Source: Hyphococcus sp. (GTDB taxonomy: Bacteria; Pseudomonadota; Alphaproteobacteria; Caulobacterales; Parvularculaceae). Taken from it: a stretch of 64,000 nt of DNA. Location: assembly GCA_028289605.1 (NCBI GenBank), contig JANQON010000007.1, positions 62,001-126,000 on the forward strand, in the 5' to 3' direction. Position 1 is the first letter of the stretch. Each line of letters opens with the position of its first letter. A program made the position numbers and the translations under genes. The notes below the pieces were generated by a model that was not told where the DNA came from, did no database searches, and was given only the letters and a program-made list of their open reading frames with translations. Below, piece by piece: positions 52,001 through 59,334 of this stretch.

Positions 52001-54081
52001 GCTTTGTTGACTTCACGGCCGGAGAAATTCGTCCCCGGCGCTTTAGACCCGTTGAGCAGCAACGTCACTCGCGTAAAGTTCGGGTGTTTTACGCCGATGT
52101 GAATAGACCGCGTCGACGGCGTGCGTCCTTCGGCGGGGTAAACGAATTCCGATTTTCCGGTCGCGCCGTTCAGCCAGGAATTGTCAAACTGCTTGTATTC
52201 CAGGGCGTCCACGAAGGCGTCATCGCTCTCCGATTGCGCCTGCCGCTCCAGCTCAAACGCCCGCTCCGTTTTGCGCAGATAAAAGTTGGCTCTCCAGACG
52301 GATCCGCCCTGAACATCCACAAATTGGGATATCGCGCTGCCGGCGTAACGGGTATTGTTTTCGCAGATAACAGGTTCGTAGCCTTCGGGCAGGCTTGCTT
52401 CATCGAGTTGAATAACGTGGCGCTTCGCCGTCACGTCCTCGAAATGAAACAGCCCGTCTTCGTCGGTGACGACATAGGCGCCGGTTTCAAGATAAAGCCG
52501 GACGCCGGGAACGCCCTGCCCGCCGTCGATGGCGCGCGGCCAGTCAGCGTCCGGGTCGCACGCGTCGGAAACGACGCGGCCGACAAGCGTGAGGTTCGAT
52601 CGCAAAAGATCCTCGCGAATAAAGACGTTTGCCTGCGCCGTGTTAGAAAGCGGCGCACCGGCGGCGTTTGCGGCGAAAGCCCTGTTTACAGCATCACCGT
52701 TTTCAGCGCCGGCGCCGATTTCAACGACATATGTGATTGTTGCGGCTTCGCCTGCGCCGAGCGTTCCGCCGGCGAAGGTCAGCGCCTCGCCCCCCGGATC
52801 AATCAACGGATCATCAAGCGCGGCCCCGTCGCGCCGGGCCGAGCCGAGCTGATAGCGAAATCCGGGCGGCATCAGGTCGCGAATGCGCAACAGGGTCGCA
52901 GTGGCGGCAACGTTCTCGACACGGATCTCGTACCGCACAAAATCGCCGATCGACGCGACCTCCGCCGACGCCGACTTGGTGACGATAACGTCGCCGCTCG
53001 GGTCAAGCGGTGCGTCGAATGTAACGTCGCCCGTACCGTCAAGCGTGAAGCTATTGAGGAACGATGCTGGAATAATGACGAACGGCCCGCCGGGCAGCGC
53101 ATCAATATCGGCTTGCGTCGCCACGGACGGCGCTGTGTAGCCAACCGGCGGGGTAATCTCCAGGCGATAGTCGCCTGGAAACATGATCGGAAACACGAAC
53201 TGTCCGGGATTGAGCGTGTAAACGACGCCCGCCGTGTCGGTCACCGGTTGTCCCGTCGTGATTGTCGAGGGATAGGCCGAGATGCCGTCGACGCCGAAGA
53301 CGCTCGCCGGTTGCCCCGTCGCCGCGTCAACGATGGTCACCACCGCCCCGTCGATCAGCGCGCCGGTGACGCTGTCGAACAGCCGACCGAACGGATCGAC
53401 GCCGGCGACGTCGGTAGAGACCTCTGTCGCATCGAAGGGATCGGTATAGGTTGCTGTCAGGTCTTGCCCTTGAACAACCGTCAGAACGCGATCGAAAGGT
53501 TGGCTCGCGCTACGACTGGATTCGAAATAGCCGAAAAACTCTCCAGTATTCGGACCTGTTTCGTAGGCTTGTACGAGGATTTCATCGCCTGTAGCCGATT
53601 CAATCCGTACCGTGATTGTTTCAATTCTAGAGGGATCGCCGTTTTGGCCCACATCTTCAACGCGGACAAAGACGACTTCGCCGCCGAAGAAATTCTCCGC
53701 CGGCGTCAACGGCAACGGCGCCGAGACATCCAAAACCGCTCCGCCGGGACCGGACACCGGCCCAATCGGCTGGAACGGGCCAACGCCGTTCGGAGAGAAG
53801 TCTGAACCGTTGAGCGCGACAAGCCGCGAGTCCGGCGCATTCGGCGAATGACGGAAAAATTCAACGGTCGAAGGCGTGCGCAACGCTTCGATCAGGAACG
53901 AAGCCGGCGCGGGCGTCACGGTGATGCGCCCGCCGGCGGGCCCGTGGGTGACGCTTGCAATGTTGCTGACGGTGGAGCCTAGCTGCGCGGCGAAAATTTC
54001 AGGCGGCAATAGGAGCATGGCAAGCCCGGCGAGCGCCGAGATTGCTCGTTTTGCTCCAAATATGCGCCGCATCAACGCCAC
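49036..54081 (-). CDS. Giant outer-membrane protein with DUF11-, Ig-like and barrel regions
   Basis: A 1681-residue protein starting with GTG at 54081 (AGGAG eight bases before). A signal peptide ends near IFAAQ (residue about 32). Residues about 33-350 are beta-rich with SNIASVTHG. About 360-495 is a DUF11-type repeat (VTKSASAEVASIGDFVRYEI). About 510-595 is a carboxypeptidase-regulatory/SdrD_B-like domain (GVRLYLETGAYVVTDEDGLF). About 610-900 includes a Big_1-like segment (LVADGRTPPIVALRVTDAVG). From about 960 to 1657 a long barrel-like series ends with FVRLRIKFDQ plus a 15-residue tail. It is probably anchored in the outer membrane with the Ig parts exposed or periplasmic. The export route is unknown. 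Confidence 0.82.
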   Translation of the reverse strand: MALMRRIFGAKRAISALAGLAMLLLPPEIFAAQLGSTVSNIASVTHGPAGGRITVTPAPASFLIEALRTPSTVEFFRHSPNAPDSRLVALNGSDFSPNGVGPFQPIGPVSGPGGAVLDVSAPLPLTPAENFFGGEVVFVRVEDVGQNGDPSRIETITVRIESATGDEILVQAYETGPNTGEFFGYFESSRSASQPFDRVLTVVQGQDLTATYTDPFDATEVSTDVAGVDPFGRLFDSVTGALIDGAVVTIVDAATGQPASVFGVDGISAYPSTITTGQPVTDTAGVVYTLNPGQFVFPIMFPGDYRLEITPPVGYTAPSVATQADIDALPGGPFVIIPASFLNSFTLDGTGDVTFDAPLDPSGDVIVTKSASAEVASIGDFVRYEIRVENVAATATLLRIRDLMPPGFRYQLGSARRDGAALDDPLIDPGGEALTFAGGTLGAGEAATITYVVEIGAGAENGDAVNRAFAANAAGAPLSNTAQANVFIREDLLRSNLTLVGRVVSDACDPDADWPRAIDGGQGVPGVRLYLETGAYVVTDEDGLFHFEDVTAKRHVIQLDEASLPEGYEPVICENNTRYAGSAISQFVDVQGGSVWRANFYLRKTERAFELERQAQSESDDAFVDALEYKQFDNSWLNGATGKSEFVYPAEGRTPSTRSIHIGVKHPNFTRVTLLLNGSKAPGTNFSGREVNKALTVAMSRWRGVDLVDGENTLTAVVADEAGNEIDRLERTIVFVSEAERAEFLPDRSRLVADGRTPPIVALRVTDAVGRPVHAGRLIPVQIEPPYRARDLQRLEDASPLTEPLAAVSNAIVGPDGIARIELEPTLQTGAARLSILLDNDKREDIDAFLKPELRDWIVVGLAEGGLSNERTDPAGAPAASDLLRDGRVAIFAKGTVKGDWLVTAAVDTDKERGDVDDQVFDDVDPDARYSVYGDRSRQDFEAESRFPFYLKAEKGGFQATFGDYDTGLDESRLGAYSRRLSGLQTVYESRRFSFRGFAAETNQDFMRDEIAADGTSGPFRLSASPLVRNSETIVVETRNRFRPDEILEVTPLIRYFDYDIDFQTGEIVLRLPVPAAPGQAGLNVIVAEYESATPAERNIVGGGRGAVRFADGRVEAGLTAIYEEGRPGAVDASSNLGAVDLRVDVTDTTRLRVEYGRSRRQADGGAEDGDAILAEVDHVSGRLTARAYFDQTDAGYGLGQQSSGVAGVRRVGAEARLRVKEFYSDRTGDKGERSIEGEAYHEENIVTGARRLVANLKLRHDGAFTSAAAGIRRVVEETADGVKRRATLATAEASQRFEKLGLTLRASREQPIAGDNDSITFPQRTTFGFEQTLFKTVRLDVSHEISEGDNVNSSNTIVGIIAEPWSGARLTTAADRITQDTGERIGATFGVDQQVQIDEYWSGSFGVSRREELSASGSVSAVDDIVPDSALSPLENNEDFTSVFIGAGYRDERAQGSARFEMKKSLDSTRYTGVLSAAREVTETLSFAGAMRIEQNDNNDAADERRIDARFGLAVRPRGEGVVIFDRFDVKQQKIEGELTSWKAINNLGANVMLSDRWQVSVNHGIKYSVFDADNDNYTGFTQLAGLESRFDVTKQIDIGARIMALYSHNAGTMEYSFGPSIGVNPANNIWISAGYNFDGFKDDDFPFAEYTRQGPFVRLRIKFDQNSAEGLLNAVSPER

Positions 54082-54130
54082 TTTGCGGGCTCCTGTACGC
54101 TACAAAAACACACCCCTTATTTGCGCGAAC

Positions 54131-54161
54131 GCCGCCGCACCGATGTCATTGGTGCGGCGGC
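54131..54161. promoter_or_regulatory. Strong inter-gene hairpin between the two surface-protein genes
   Basis: GCCGCCGCACC and its exact complement form an 11-bp stem with a 9-nt loop, in the 112-base gap behind the 390-residue protein gene. No U-run follows on the transcribed (minus) strand. It may stabilise the upstream mRNA or partially end transcription, setting unequal expression of the two proteins. Confidence 0.5.
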
Positions 54162-54193
54162 TCAGATCGCGCCAGGGGAATGTGTTTTTCGTC

Positions 54194-55366
54194 CTACTGG
54201 ACGGTCGCCCTTATGGTCAGCGTGCCTGTCGTGTTGACATTGAGAACGGCGTCGTCGAGCCGCACCTCGCATGTCACGACAGGAGGACCAACCGGATCCG
54301 GCGCGCATCCCACGGCCGGAGACGTCAACGTCCCGGCGGTTGAGAAGGATGCCTGCTGCGCAGCCACAAACACGACGCCCTCGGGCAAGAAGTCCGAGAT
54401 GTCGATATTCGAGGCCGGCTGCGTCGCCGTCGCCGCATTCGTCGCGGTAATGACGTACTCCACGCAAGCGCCTGGAGCCGCATATTGCGACGTGTTGATC
54501 TGCGTATTGGCGAAGTTCGAACAACCGAACGCCGCGCCGTCCGTCGCGAGGATGGACACCGTTTTGTTCGCAGTCAGTTCAGCTGCGCCGACCGTATAGC
54601 GTGCAGAGTCGGAGTGAGCACCGTCATTGGCGGCGTCCGCCGTCGCAGCGCCGGCGCCGTCGGCGAGGACGTTCTGGGCCTCTCCGTTGACGTTGTTGAC
54701 GCCGGTCTCGGCAAGGGTCTCATTGCCCGGCGTCGCCGTATAACCCGGATCAAGCGATGCGACCGGATTGAGCGAGTCCGCGAGCAACGCGACTTCGGCG
54801 AACTGACCGTTCGTCGCTGAACCCGGAATGTCGCCGGAGATGACGACCCAGAACGTTGCGTCTGGGGCGACATCGGTTGTCGCCGCGCCCGAACCCAACG
54901 TGTAGGCCGTGCCAGCGCCGGCGTCGTCCACGCCGGCGACGAACAGCCCGTCATTGCCTGCGTCAGGATAGAACCGCGCCGTCACCGACGTCGGATCGAA
55001 GTTGTCGCCGGCCAGGTTTTCAAGCGCGAGCGAATACGCCTGATTGTCGTTGCCGTCGTTACGGACGCCGAAGACAAGCTCTTGCGCCGTCGCGCCCGGC
55101 GCAACGGAGAGGTCGCCCTGGCTGGTTACGGTGAGGTCGACAATGCGGTCGACGGTGAACGTCGTCGGCGGGGGATTTCCGCCCACGCCGTCATTCGTGA
55201 TTTGAGTCTGGCCGACGCCGCTCACTTCGTAGTCGAGAGTGAACGTGTTCGACACCGACGTACCGGCATCGGTGCCGGCAGCCATGGCGGCGCTCGAAAA
55301 GAGCACCGCGATAAACGCCCATATAAAAAACGCCGCCGAGCGCAAGCGGCTTACGCAAGTCGTCAT
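54194..55366 (-). CDS. Secreted DUF11-type protein, partner of giant surface protein
   Basis: A 390-residue protein starting at the ATG at 55366 (AGGGGAA upstream). The signal peptide ends near AAMAAGTD (about residue 30). The motif SVSNTFTLDYEVSGVGQTQI is followed by DLTVTSQGDLSVAPGATAQE, a DUF11-like Ig domain. A second such domain follows (LTANKTVSILATDGAAFGCS, then YVITATNAATATQPASNI). It closely resembles the conserved-repeat proteins of other Alphaproteobacteria. It precedes the 1681-residue gene on the same strand and probably forms part of the same envelope structure. Confidence 0.75.
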   Translation of the reverse strand: MTTCVSRLRSAAFFIWAFIAVLFSSAAMAAGTDAGTSVSNTFTLDYEVSGVGQTQITNDGVGGNPPPTTFTVDRIVDLTVTSQGDLSVAPGATAQELVFGVRNDGNDNQAYSLALENLAGDNFDPTSVTARFYPDAGNDGLFVAGVDDAGAGTAYTLGSGAATTDVAPDATFWVVISGDIPGSATNGQFAEVALLADSLNPVASLDPGYTATPGNETLAETGVNNVNGEAQNVLADGAGAATADAANDGAHSDSARYTVGAAELTANKTVSILATDGAAFGCSNFANTQINTSQYAAPGACVEYVITATNAATATQPASNIDISDFLPEGVVFVAAQQASFSTAGTLTSPAVGCAPDPVGPPVVTCEVRLDDAVLNVNTTGTLTIRATVQ

Positions 55367-55654
55367 GGTATATTCCCCTAACACCAACTTAGGCGTTCTT
55401 TATCGAGAAAAACTGTAAATTTTCCGGCTAGGGCCTAGGGTTAATTTTATCTTTACACGTATCGAATTGGTACGAATTTCATGACAATTTGAGCGATCCA
55501 ATTAATCGCGTCATGACTTTTCCATAATTTTCCGCTGCGAAAACATCGATATTGCAAAAAAACATTGTTTCCGTAAGCCAATCAGCAACCTTTACGGAAC
55601 GTTTACCGGGTTCCGATTAGTTGAGCGCATAGCTTTAACTGTTGGAGGGCTGAT
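55367..55654. promoter_or_regulatory. AT-rich divergent promoter region of the surface-protein locus
   Basis: These 288 bases separate the 390-residue gene (minus) from the 156-residue gene (plus). The region is much more AT-rich than its flanks. It contains a perfect inverted repeat TTCCGTAA-15 nt-TTACGGAA at 55569-55599 and two AAAACAT(C/T)G motifs. Both promoters probably lie here, which would allow joint control of the locus. Confidence 0.55.
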
Positions 55655-56125
55655 ATGTTCCGTCTTGCGTCCATTACGCTCGCAATTGCGCTGGCGGCGT
55701 TCCCTTCGGCGGCTCAAGTCGCCGCTACACAGCACGTCGAAAAAGAAATCGCCGTCACCGACGCGACGGGTGCAAAAAAGATCGAACGCGTTGCGGCGGA
55801 GACCGTGGCGCCCGGTGAAGAAGTCATCTACTCGCTGCGATTTGAAAATGAGGCGACGGAACCGGCCGAGGCGCTGGTGCTTGTCATGCCGGTGCCAAAC
55901 GAGATTTCCTATGTCGAGGGTTCAGTGTCCGGCGACGGCGCAAAGGTCTCCTTTTCCGCCGACGGCGGCCAAACCTATGTTGCGCGGGGTCGCCTGACGG
56001 TGGTCGAGGCCGGCGCCGAACGGCCGGCCAAAAGCGATGAGATCACCCATATCCGGTGGACCCTTGAGGATGCGCTCGGCGTTGGCGACAAGGGCGAGGT
56101 CTCTTTCCGCGGCGTCCTGAAATAG
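55655..56125 (+). CDS. Small secreted DUF11-type protein
   Basis: A 156-residue protein with GGAGG upstream. The signal peptide ends near PSAAQVAA (about residue 21). One DUF11-like Ig domain is visible, with VEKEIAVTDATGAKKIERVA, then EVIYSLRFENEATEPAEALV and a PNEISYVEGS strand. The length fits one domain with no anchor. It is divergent from the 390- and 1681-residue genes, and all three share the DUF11-type theme, which suggests one system. It may be a subunit, chaperone or cap of that structure. Confidence 0.7.
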   Translation: MFRLASITLAIALAAFPSAAQVAATQHVEKEIAVTDATGAKKIERVAAETVAPGEEVIYSLRFENEATEPAEALVLVMPVPNEISYVEGSVSGDGAKVSFSADGGQTYVARGRLTVVEAGAERPAKSDEITHIRWTLEDALGVGDKGEVSFRGVLK

Positions 56126-56301
56126 AACGCGCCTGACGGCTATCTCTGTTGCGCCCGTCCTCCCTTTGCGCTAGTGGCCCTGTCTGCCCGTTGATGAAGC
56201 GTCCTGCGTAGTCGGCCCTGTCCATTTTGGCCATTTGCAGCGCCGTTTAGCGACATCGCTGGTGTCTTCGGGAACCTTCGCGCCTGACCAGCGCGATCTG
56301 C

Positions 56302-56391
56302 GGAGAGGTGCCGGAGTGGTCGAACGGGGCGGTCTCGAAAACCGTTGTACCCTTGCGGGTACCGAGGGTTCGAATCCCTCTCTCTCCGCCA
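56302..56391 (+). tRNA. tRNA-Ser (CGA anticodon)
   Basis: A 90-nt class II tRNA. Acceptor GGAGAGG pairs with TCTCTCC (one G-T), and encoded CCA follows. The anticodon arm GCGGT-CTCGAAA-ACCGT gives CGA, reading UCG. A long variable arm and GGTTCGAATCC T-arm are present. It lies upstream of rplU. Confidence 0.95.
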
Positions 56392-56405
56392 GTCCTTACC
56401 TCGTG

Positions 56406-56433
56406 TTGACATTTCCCATTTGATCGCTAGATA
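56406..56433 (+). promoter_or_regulatory. Candidate promoter of rplU-rpmA
   Basis: TTGACA at 56406-56411 and TAGATA at 56428-56433, separated by 16 bases, with the rplU start about 85 bases further on. This is the best sigma70-like match seen ahead of the ribosomal genes. Confidence 0.5.
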
Positions 56434-56517
56434 GCGTCGCTCACAAAAAACCGGACGCTGCGAAGCCGGGGCGAAAAAGGACACTGGCGCAAAAAGTGCG
56501 CTTACGAGAGGTCGATT

Positions 56518-57159
56518 ATGTACGCAGTCGTTAAGACTGGCGGTAAGCAATACCGCGTTTCCGAAAATGATACGCTCAAAGTCGAGCGCCTCCAGGGCGA
56601 CGCAGGCGACATTGTGACTTTGGACAGCGTCCTGATGGTGGGCGCCGGCGGAGACGTCACGGTGGGCGAACCGATGGTCGCCGGCGCATCTGTGGCGGCG
56701 GAAATCGTCGAGCAGGCGCGCGACCGCAAGATTATCGTTTTCAAAAAGCGCCGTCGGCAGAACTATCGCCGGAAGAAAGGCCACCGTCAGCACTACACGC
56801 TGCTCAAGGTGACTGAAATCCTTACGGACGGCGCCAAGCCGTCGAAGAAGGCGGCGAAGAAACCCGCAGCGAAGAAGGCGGCGCCGAAAAAAGAGGAAGC
56901 CGCGCCGAAAGAGGCCGCAGCGCCAAAAGAGGCCGCCGCCAAAGATACAGGCGCGGACGATTTGAAAAAGCTTTCCGGCGTTGGCCCGGTGCTGGAGCAG
57001 AAGCTTCTTGACGCGGGCGTCACATCGTTTGCACAAATTGCGGCCTGGGGACCGGCCGAGATCGAAGAGTTTGACGAGAAGCTTTCTTTCAAGGGCCGGA
57101 TCGAACGCGAAGGCTGGGTTGAACAAGCGAAAAAGCTCGCCGCTGGCGAAGAGGAGTAA
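56518..57159 (+). CDS. rplU: 50S ribosomal protein L21 with C-terminal helix-hairpin-helix extension
   Basis: A 213-residue protein. Residues 1-102 are a normal L21 ([20 protein letters not shown], then [18 protein letters not shown]). A Lys/Ala/Glu-rich linker follows, and residues about 145-210 form an HhH-like domain ([20 protein letters not shown], then [14 protein letters not shown]). Normal L21 has about 100 residues, so half the protein is extra. Such fusions occur in Alphaproteobacteria. The tail could bind nucleic acid on the ribosome surface. It is the first gene of rplU-rpmA, three bases before rpmA. Confidence 0.95.
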   Translation: MYAVVKTGGKQYRVSENDTLKVERLQGDAGDIVTLDSVLMVGAGGDVTVGEPMVAGASVAAEIVEQARDRKIIVFKKRRRQNYRRKKGHRQHYTLLKVTEILTDGAKPSKKAAKKPAAKKAAPKKEEAAPKEAAAPKEAAAKDTGADDLKKLSGVGPVLEQKLLDAGVTSFAQIAAWGPAEIEEFDEKLSFKGRIEREGWVEQAKKLAAGEEE

Positions 57160-57162
57160 GGC

Positions 57163-57423
57163 ATGGCGCATAAAAAGGCAGGCGGCTCGTCACGGAACGG
57201 CCGCGATTCAGCAGGTCGCCGGTTAGGCGTGAAAAAGTTCGGCGGCGAAGTCGTCATCCCCGGCAATATCATCGTGCGCCAGCGGGGCACGAAGTTTCAT
57301 CCGGGCGCCAATGTCGGCATGGGACGCGACCACACGCTGTTCGCCACGGCGGGCGGGCGCGTACAGTTCGCAACCAAACGCGGCGGCCGCAACTACGTAT
57401 CCATCGTCACGGACAGCGATTAG
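57163..57423 (+). CDS. rpmA: 50S ribosomal protein L27
   Basis: An 86-residue protein with [20 protein letters not shown] at the N-terminus, then [20 protein letters not shown], standard for L27. Its N-terminal tail reaches the peptidyl transferase centre. It starts 3 bases after rplU; a terminator follows at about 57480-57506. Confidence 0.97.
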   Translation: MAHKKAGGSSRNGRDSAGRRLGVKKFGGEVVIPGNIIVRQRGTKFHPGANVGMGRDHTLFATAGGRVQFATKRGGRNYVSIVTDSD

Positions 57424-57478
57424 CGTCGGTGATTGCCCGGCGCTCGCTTACGCGTCGGGCCCTATCTTCGAATTGAAC

Positions 57479-57506
57479 AAGGGAAGGCCCCGGCGCCTTC
57501 CTTTTT
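57479..57506 (+). terminator. Intrinsic terminator of rplU-rpmA
   Basis: Stem GGAAGGC/GCCTTCC (57482-57488 and 57495-57501) with a 6-nt loop, extended by A-T pairs, followed by TTTTT. It lies about 20 bases before the GNAT gene start. Confidence 0.85.
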
Positions 57507-57525
57507 CATTTTGGAGATAACAACA

Positions 57526-58092
57526 GTGTACATTATCGCCATTGCCGACCTAACGCTGAGACCAATCGAGCTCAGCGATGCGCCTCGTTTCGCGGAACTT
57601 GTGAACGACTTTTCGCTGGCTCAATTTACGTCATCCATTCCGCATCCGTACACGCTGGAAGACGCCAAAGCGTTTGTCGCACTTGCTCGCGACGAGATGC
57701 AAAACGGCGCGGAATGGCGTTTCGCCGTCTGCCGGGATGACGAGATCATTGCCTGCGTCGGATTGCGAAAAGGCCAGAAGCCGTCGTGTTTTGAACTCGG
57801 CTACTGGGTTGGGGCGCCCTATCGCGGTCGCGGCGTGGCGACCCGCGCCGCTGAAGCCGTCGTGCATTTCGGATTTGAGACGCTGAACGCCGACAAGGTG
57901 ACCGCCGGTCATTTCGAAGACAATCCTTCGTCCGGTCACATTCTCAGAAAGATCGGCTTCCGGCCGACAGGCGAGACCGTTTCCACCTTTTCCCGGGCGC
58001 GAAACGTCGACGTTCCAACCGCGCGGTACGACATTGAACCCGCCTGGAGGCGACTGAGCAGCGACATTGCCATTGCCAAACGCGGGGGTTAA
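57526..58092 (+). CDS. GNAT family N-acetyltransferase
   Basis: A 188-residue protein. I chose the GTG at 57526 because TTGGAGA lies about eight bases upstream; the open frame before it runs over the terminator. The core is LTLRPIELSDAPRFAELVND, with the acetyl-CoA loop GYWVGAPYRGRGVATRAAEA, typical of RimJ/RimL-type acetyltransferases. The substrate may be a protein N-terminus or an antibiotic-like small molecule; it is undefined. Confidence 0.88.
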   Translation: MYIIAIADLTLRPIELSDAPRFAELVNDFSLAQFTSSIPHPYTLEDAKAFVALARDEMQNGAEWRFAVCRDDEIIACVGLRKGQKPSCFELGYWVGAPYRGRGVATRAAEAVVHFGFETLNADKVTAGHFEDNPSSGHILRKIGFRPTGETVSTFSRARNVDVPTARYDIEPAWRRLSSDIAIAKRGG

Positions 58093-58124
58093 TCGGAAAG
58101 GGCCGAACAAAAAGGAGCCGCCCC

Positions 58125-59207
58125 ATGACTGCTGTCGCCGAATACCAAGTGCGCAAGGATGACCTCGCTGAAACGCGCGTCGTTGAACGGCCCCTGCCCG
58201 CTCTGGCGGACGGAGAAGTGCTCGCCAAGGTCGACCGGTTCGCGGTGACGGCGAACAACGTGACCTATGGCGTAGTGGGCGAACGTATTGGCTATTGGAA
58301 GTTCTTTCCGGTCGAAGACGACGGCTGGGGCGTCATTCCGGTGTGGGGATTCGCCGATGTCGAAGCGTCGAACCACCCGGACGTGGCCGTCGGCGAGAGG
58401 CTCTATGGCTATTGGCCCATGGCGAACTATCTCGTGATGGCGCCGGGCAAAATCTCGGACACGCGGCTGGTCGATGATGCGCCGCACAGACGCGAACTGC
58501 CGCCGGTGTACAACAGCTACAGCCGGGTTAAGGGAACGCCCGGATATGACGGCGCCATGGATGACGAACAGATGGTGCTGTTTCCGCTCTACGCGACATC
58601 CTTTTGCATCTACGACTTCCTGAAAGATAATGATTGGTTTGGCGCCGAACGCGTCATCATTCCGAGCGCGTCTTCCAAAACCGCCATCGGCACAGCCTAC
58701 GCCGTAAAATCCGACGAGACGCCGCCGCACCTCACAGGTCTGACGTCGCCGCGAAACAAGAAGGCCGTCGAAGCGCTTGGCCTATATGACGAAGTCGCCC
58801 TTTATGACGATATCGAAACGCTGAACGCGGACATGCCGAGCGTTATCGTCGACATGTCCGGCAATGGCGAAGTGTTGGGCCGCCTGCACAAGCTGCTCGG
58901 CGACAATATGAAGTACACGTCAAACGTTGGCGTGACGCACTACGATTCTAATCAGATGGGGCCCGATTTCATCAGTGAACGGAGCGCGATGTTTTTCGCA
59001 CCCGGCCATATCCAAAAGCGTACGAAAGACTGGGGACCCGGCGCGTTTGAGAAGCGAGCGCACGCATTCTGGCGCGACGCGGCAATCAAGAGCCGAGACT
59101 GGCTCTCGATCAAAAATGCGACGGGCGCAGACGCTGTTGACGGGGCTTGGCGCGATGTCCTTGAGGGTAAAACGCCGGCGGACGCGGCCTGGGTGGTCTC
59201 GTTTTAG
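58125..59207 (+). CDS. DUF2855 family protein
   Basis: A 360-residue protein matching DUF2855 by ETRVVERPLPALADGEVLAK, GYWPMANYLVMAPG and the later PSASSKTAIG strand, then LYDEVALYDD. The family has an MDR-like Rossmann layout without obvious catalytic residues. It occurs near CoA-related enzymes but has no known function. A crotonase and a patatin gene follow further down, so a lipid-related role is possible. It starts 33 bases after the GNAT. The stop codon lies inside a 17-bp tandem repeat. Confidence 0.85.
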   Translation: MTAVAEYQVRKDDLAETRVVERPLPALADGEVLAKVDRFAVTANNVTYGVVGERIGYWKFFPVEDDGWGVIPVWGFADVEASNHPDVAVGERLYGYWPMANYLVMAPGKISDTRLVDDAPHRRELPPVYNSYSRVKGTPGYDGAMDDEQMVLFPLYATSFCIYDFLKDNDWFGAERVIIPSASSKTAIGTAYAVKSDETPPHLTGLTSPRNKKAVEALGLYDEVALYDDIETLNADMPSVIVDMSGNGEVLGRLHKLLGDNMKYTSNVGVTHYDSNQMGPDFISERSAMFFAPGHIQKRTKDWGPGAFEKRAHAFWRDAAIKSRDWLSIKNATGADAVDGAWRDVLEGKTPADAAWVVSF

Positions 59208-59237
59208 CGACCGAGCCTAATTAGCGACCCAGCCTAA
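59204..59237. repeat. 17-bp tandem repeat (two copies, one mismatch)
   Basis: TTAGCGACCGAGCCTAA and TTAGCGACCCAGCCTAA are adjacent. The first copy contains the DUF2855 stop codon. It was probably a recent local duplication; no function is evident. Confidence 0.7.
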
Positions 59238-59334
59238 ATTTTTGTCATCTGGCCAAGACAAGATTATTAATTTGTGCGGTGCAATATAGTCTCCCGCCGC
59301 GCAGCGCCATACGGCGCAAAGAGGAGACGTCGCT

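Noticed and set aside
51598-53805. Long plus-strand reading frame opposite the giant surface gene
   Set aside because: It is an antisense shadow: composition is Arg/His/Gly rich with no domain, while the minus-strand frame has signal peptide and clear domains.
59204-59237. Repeat as a CRISPR or att site
   Set aside because: Only two adjacent copies without spacers, no cas or integrase genes anywhere in the window.
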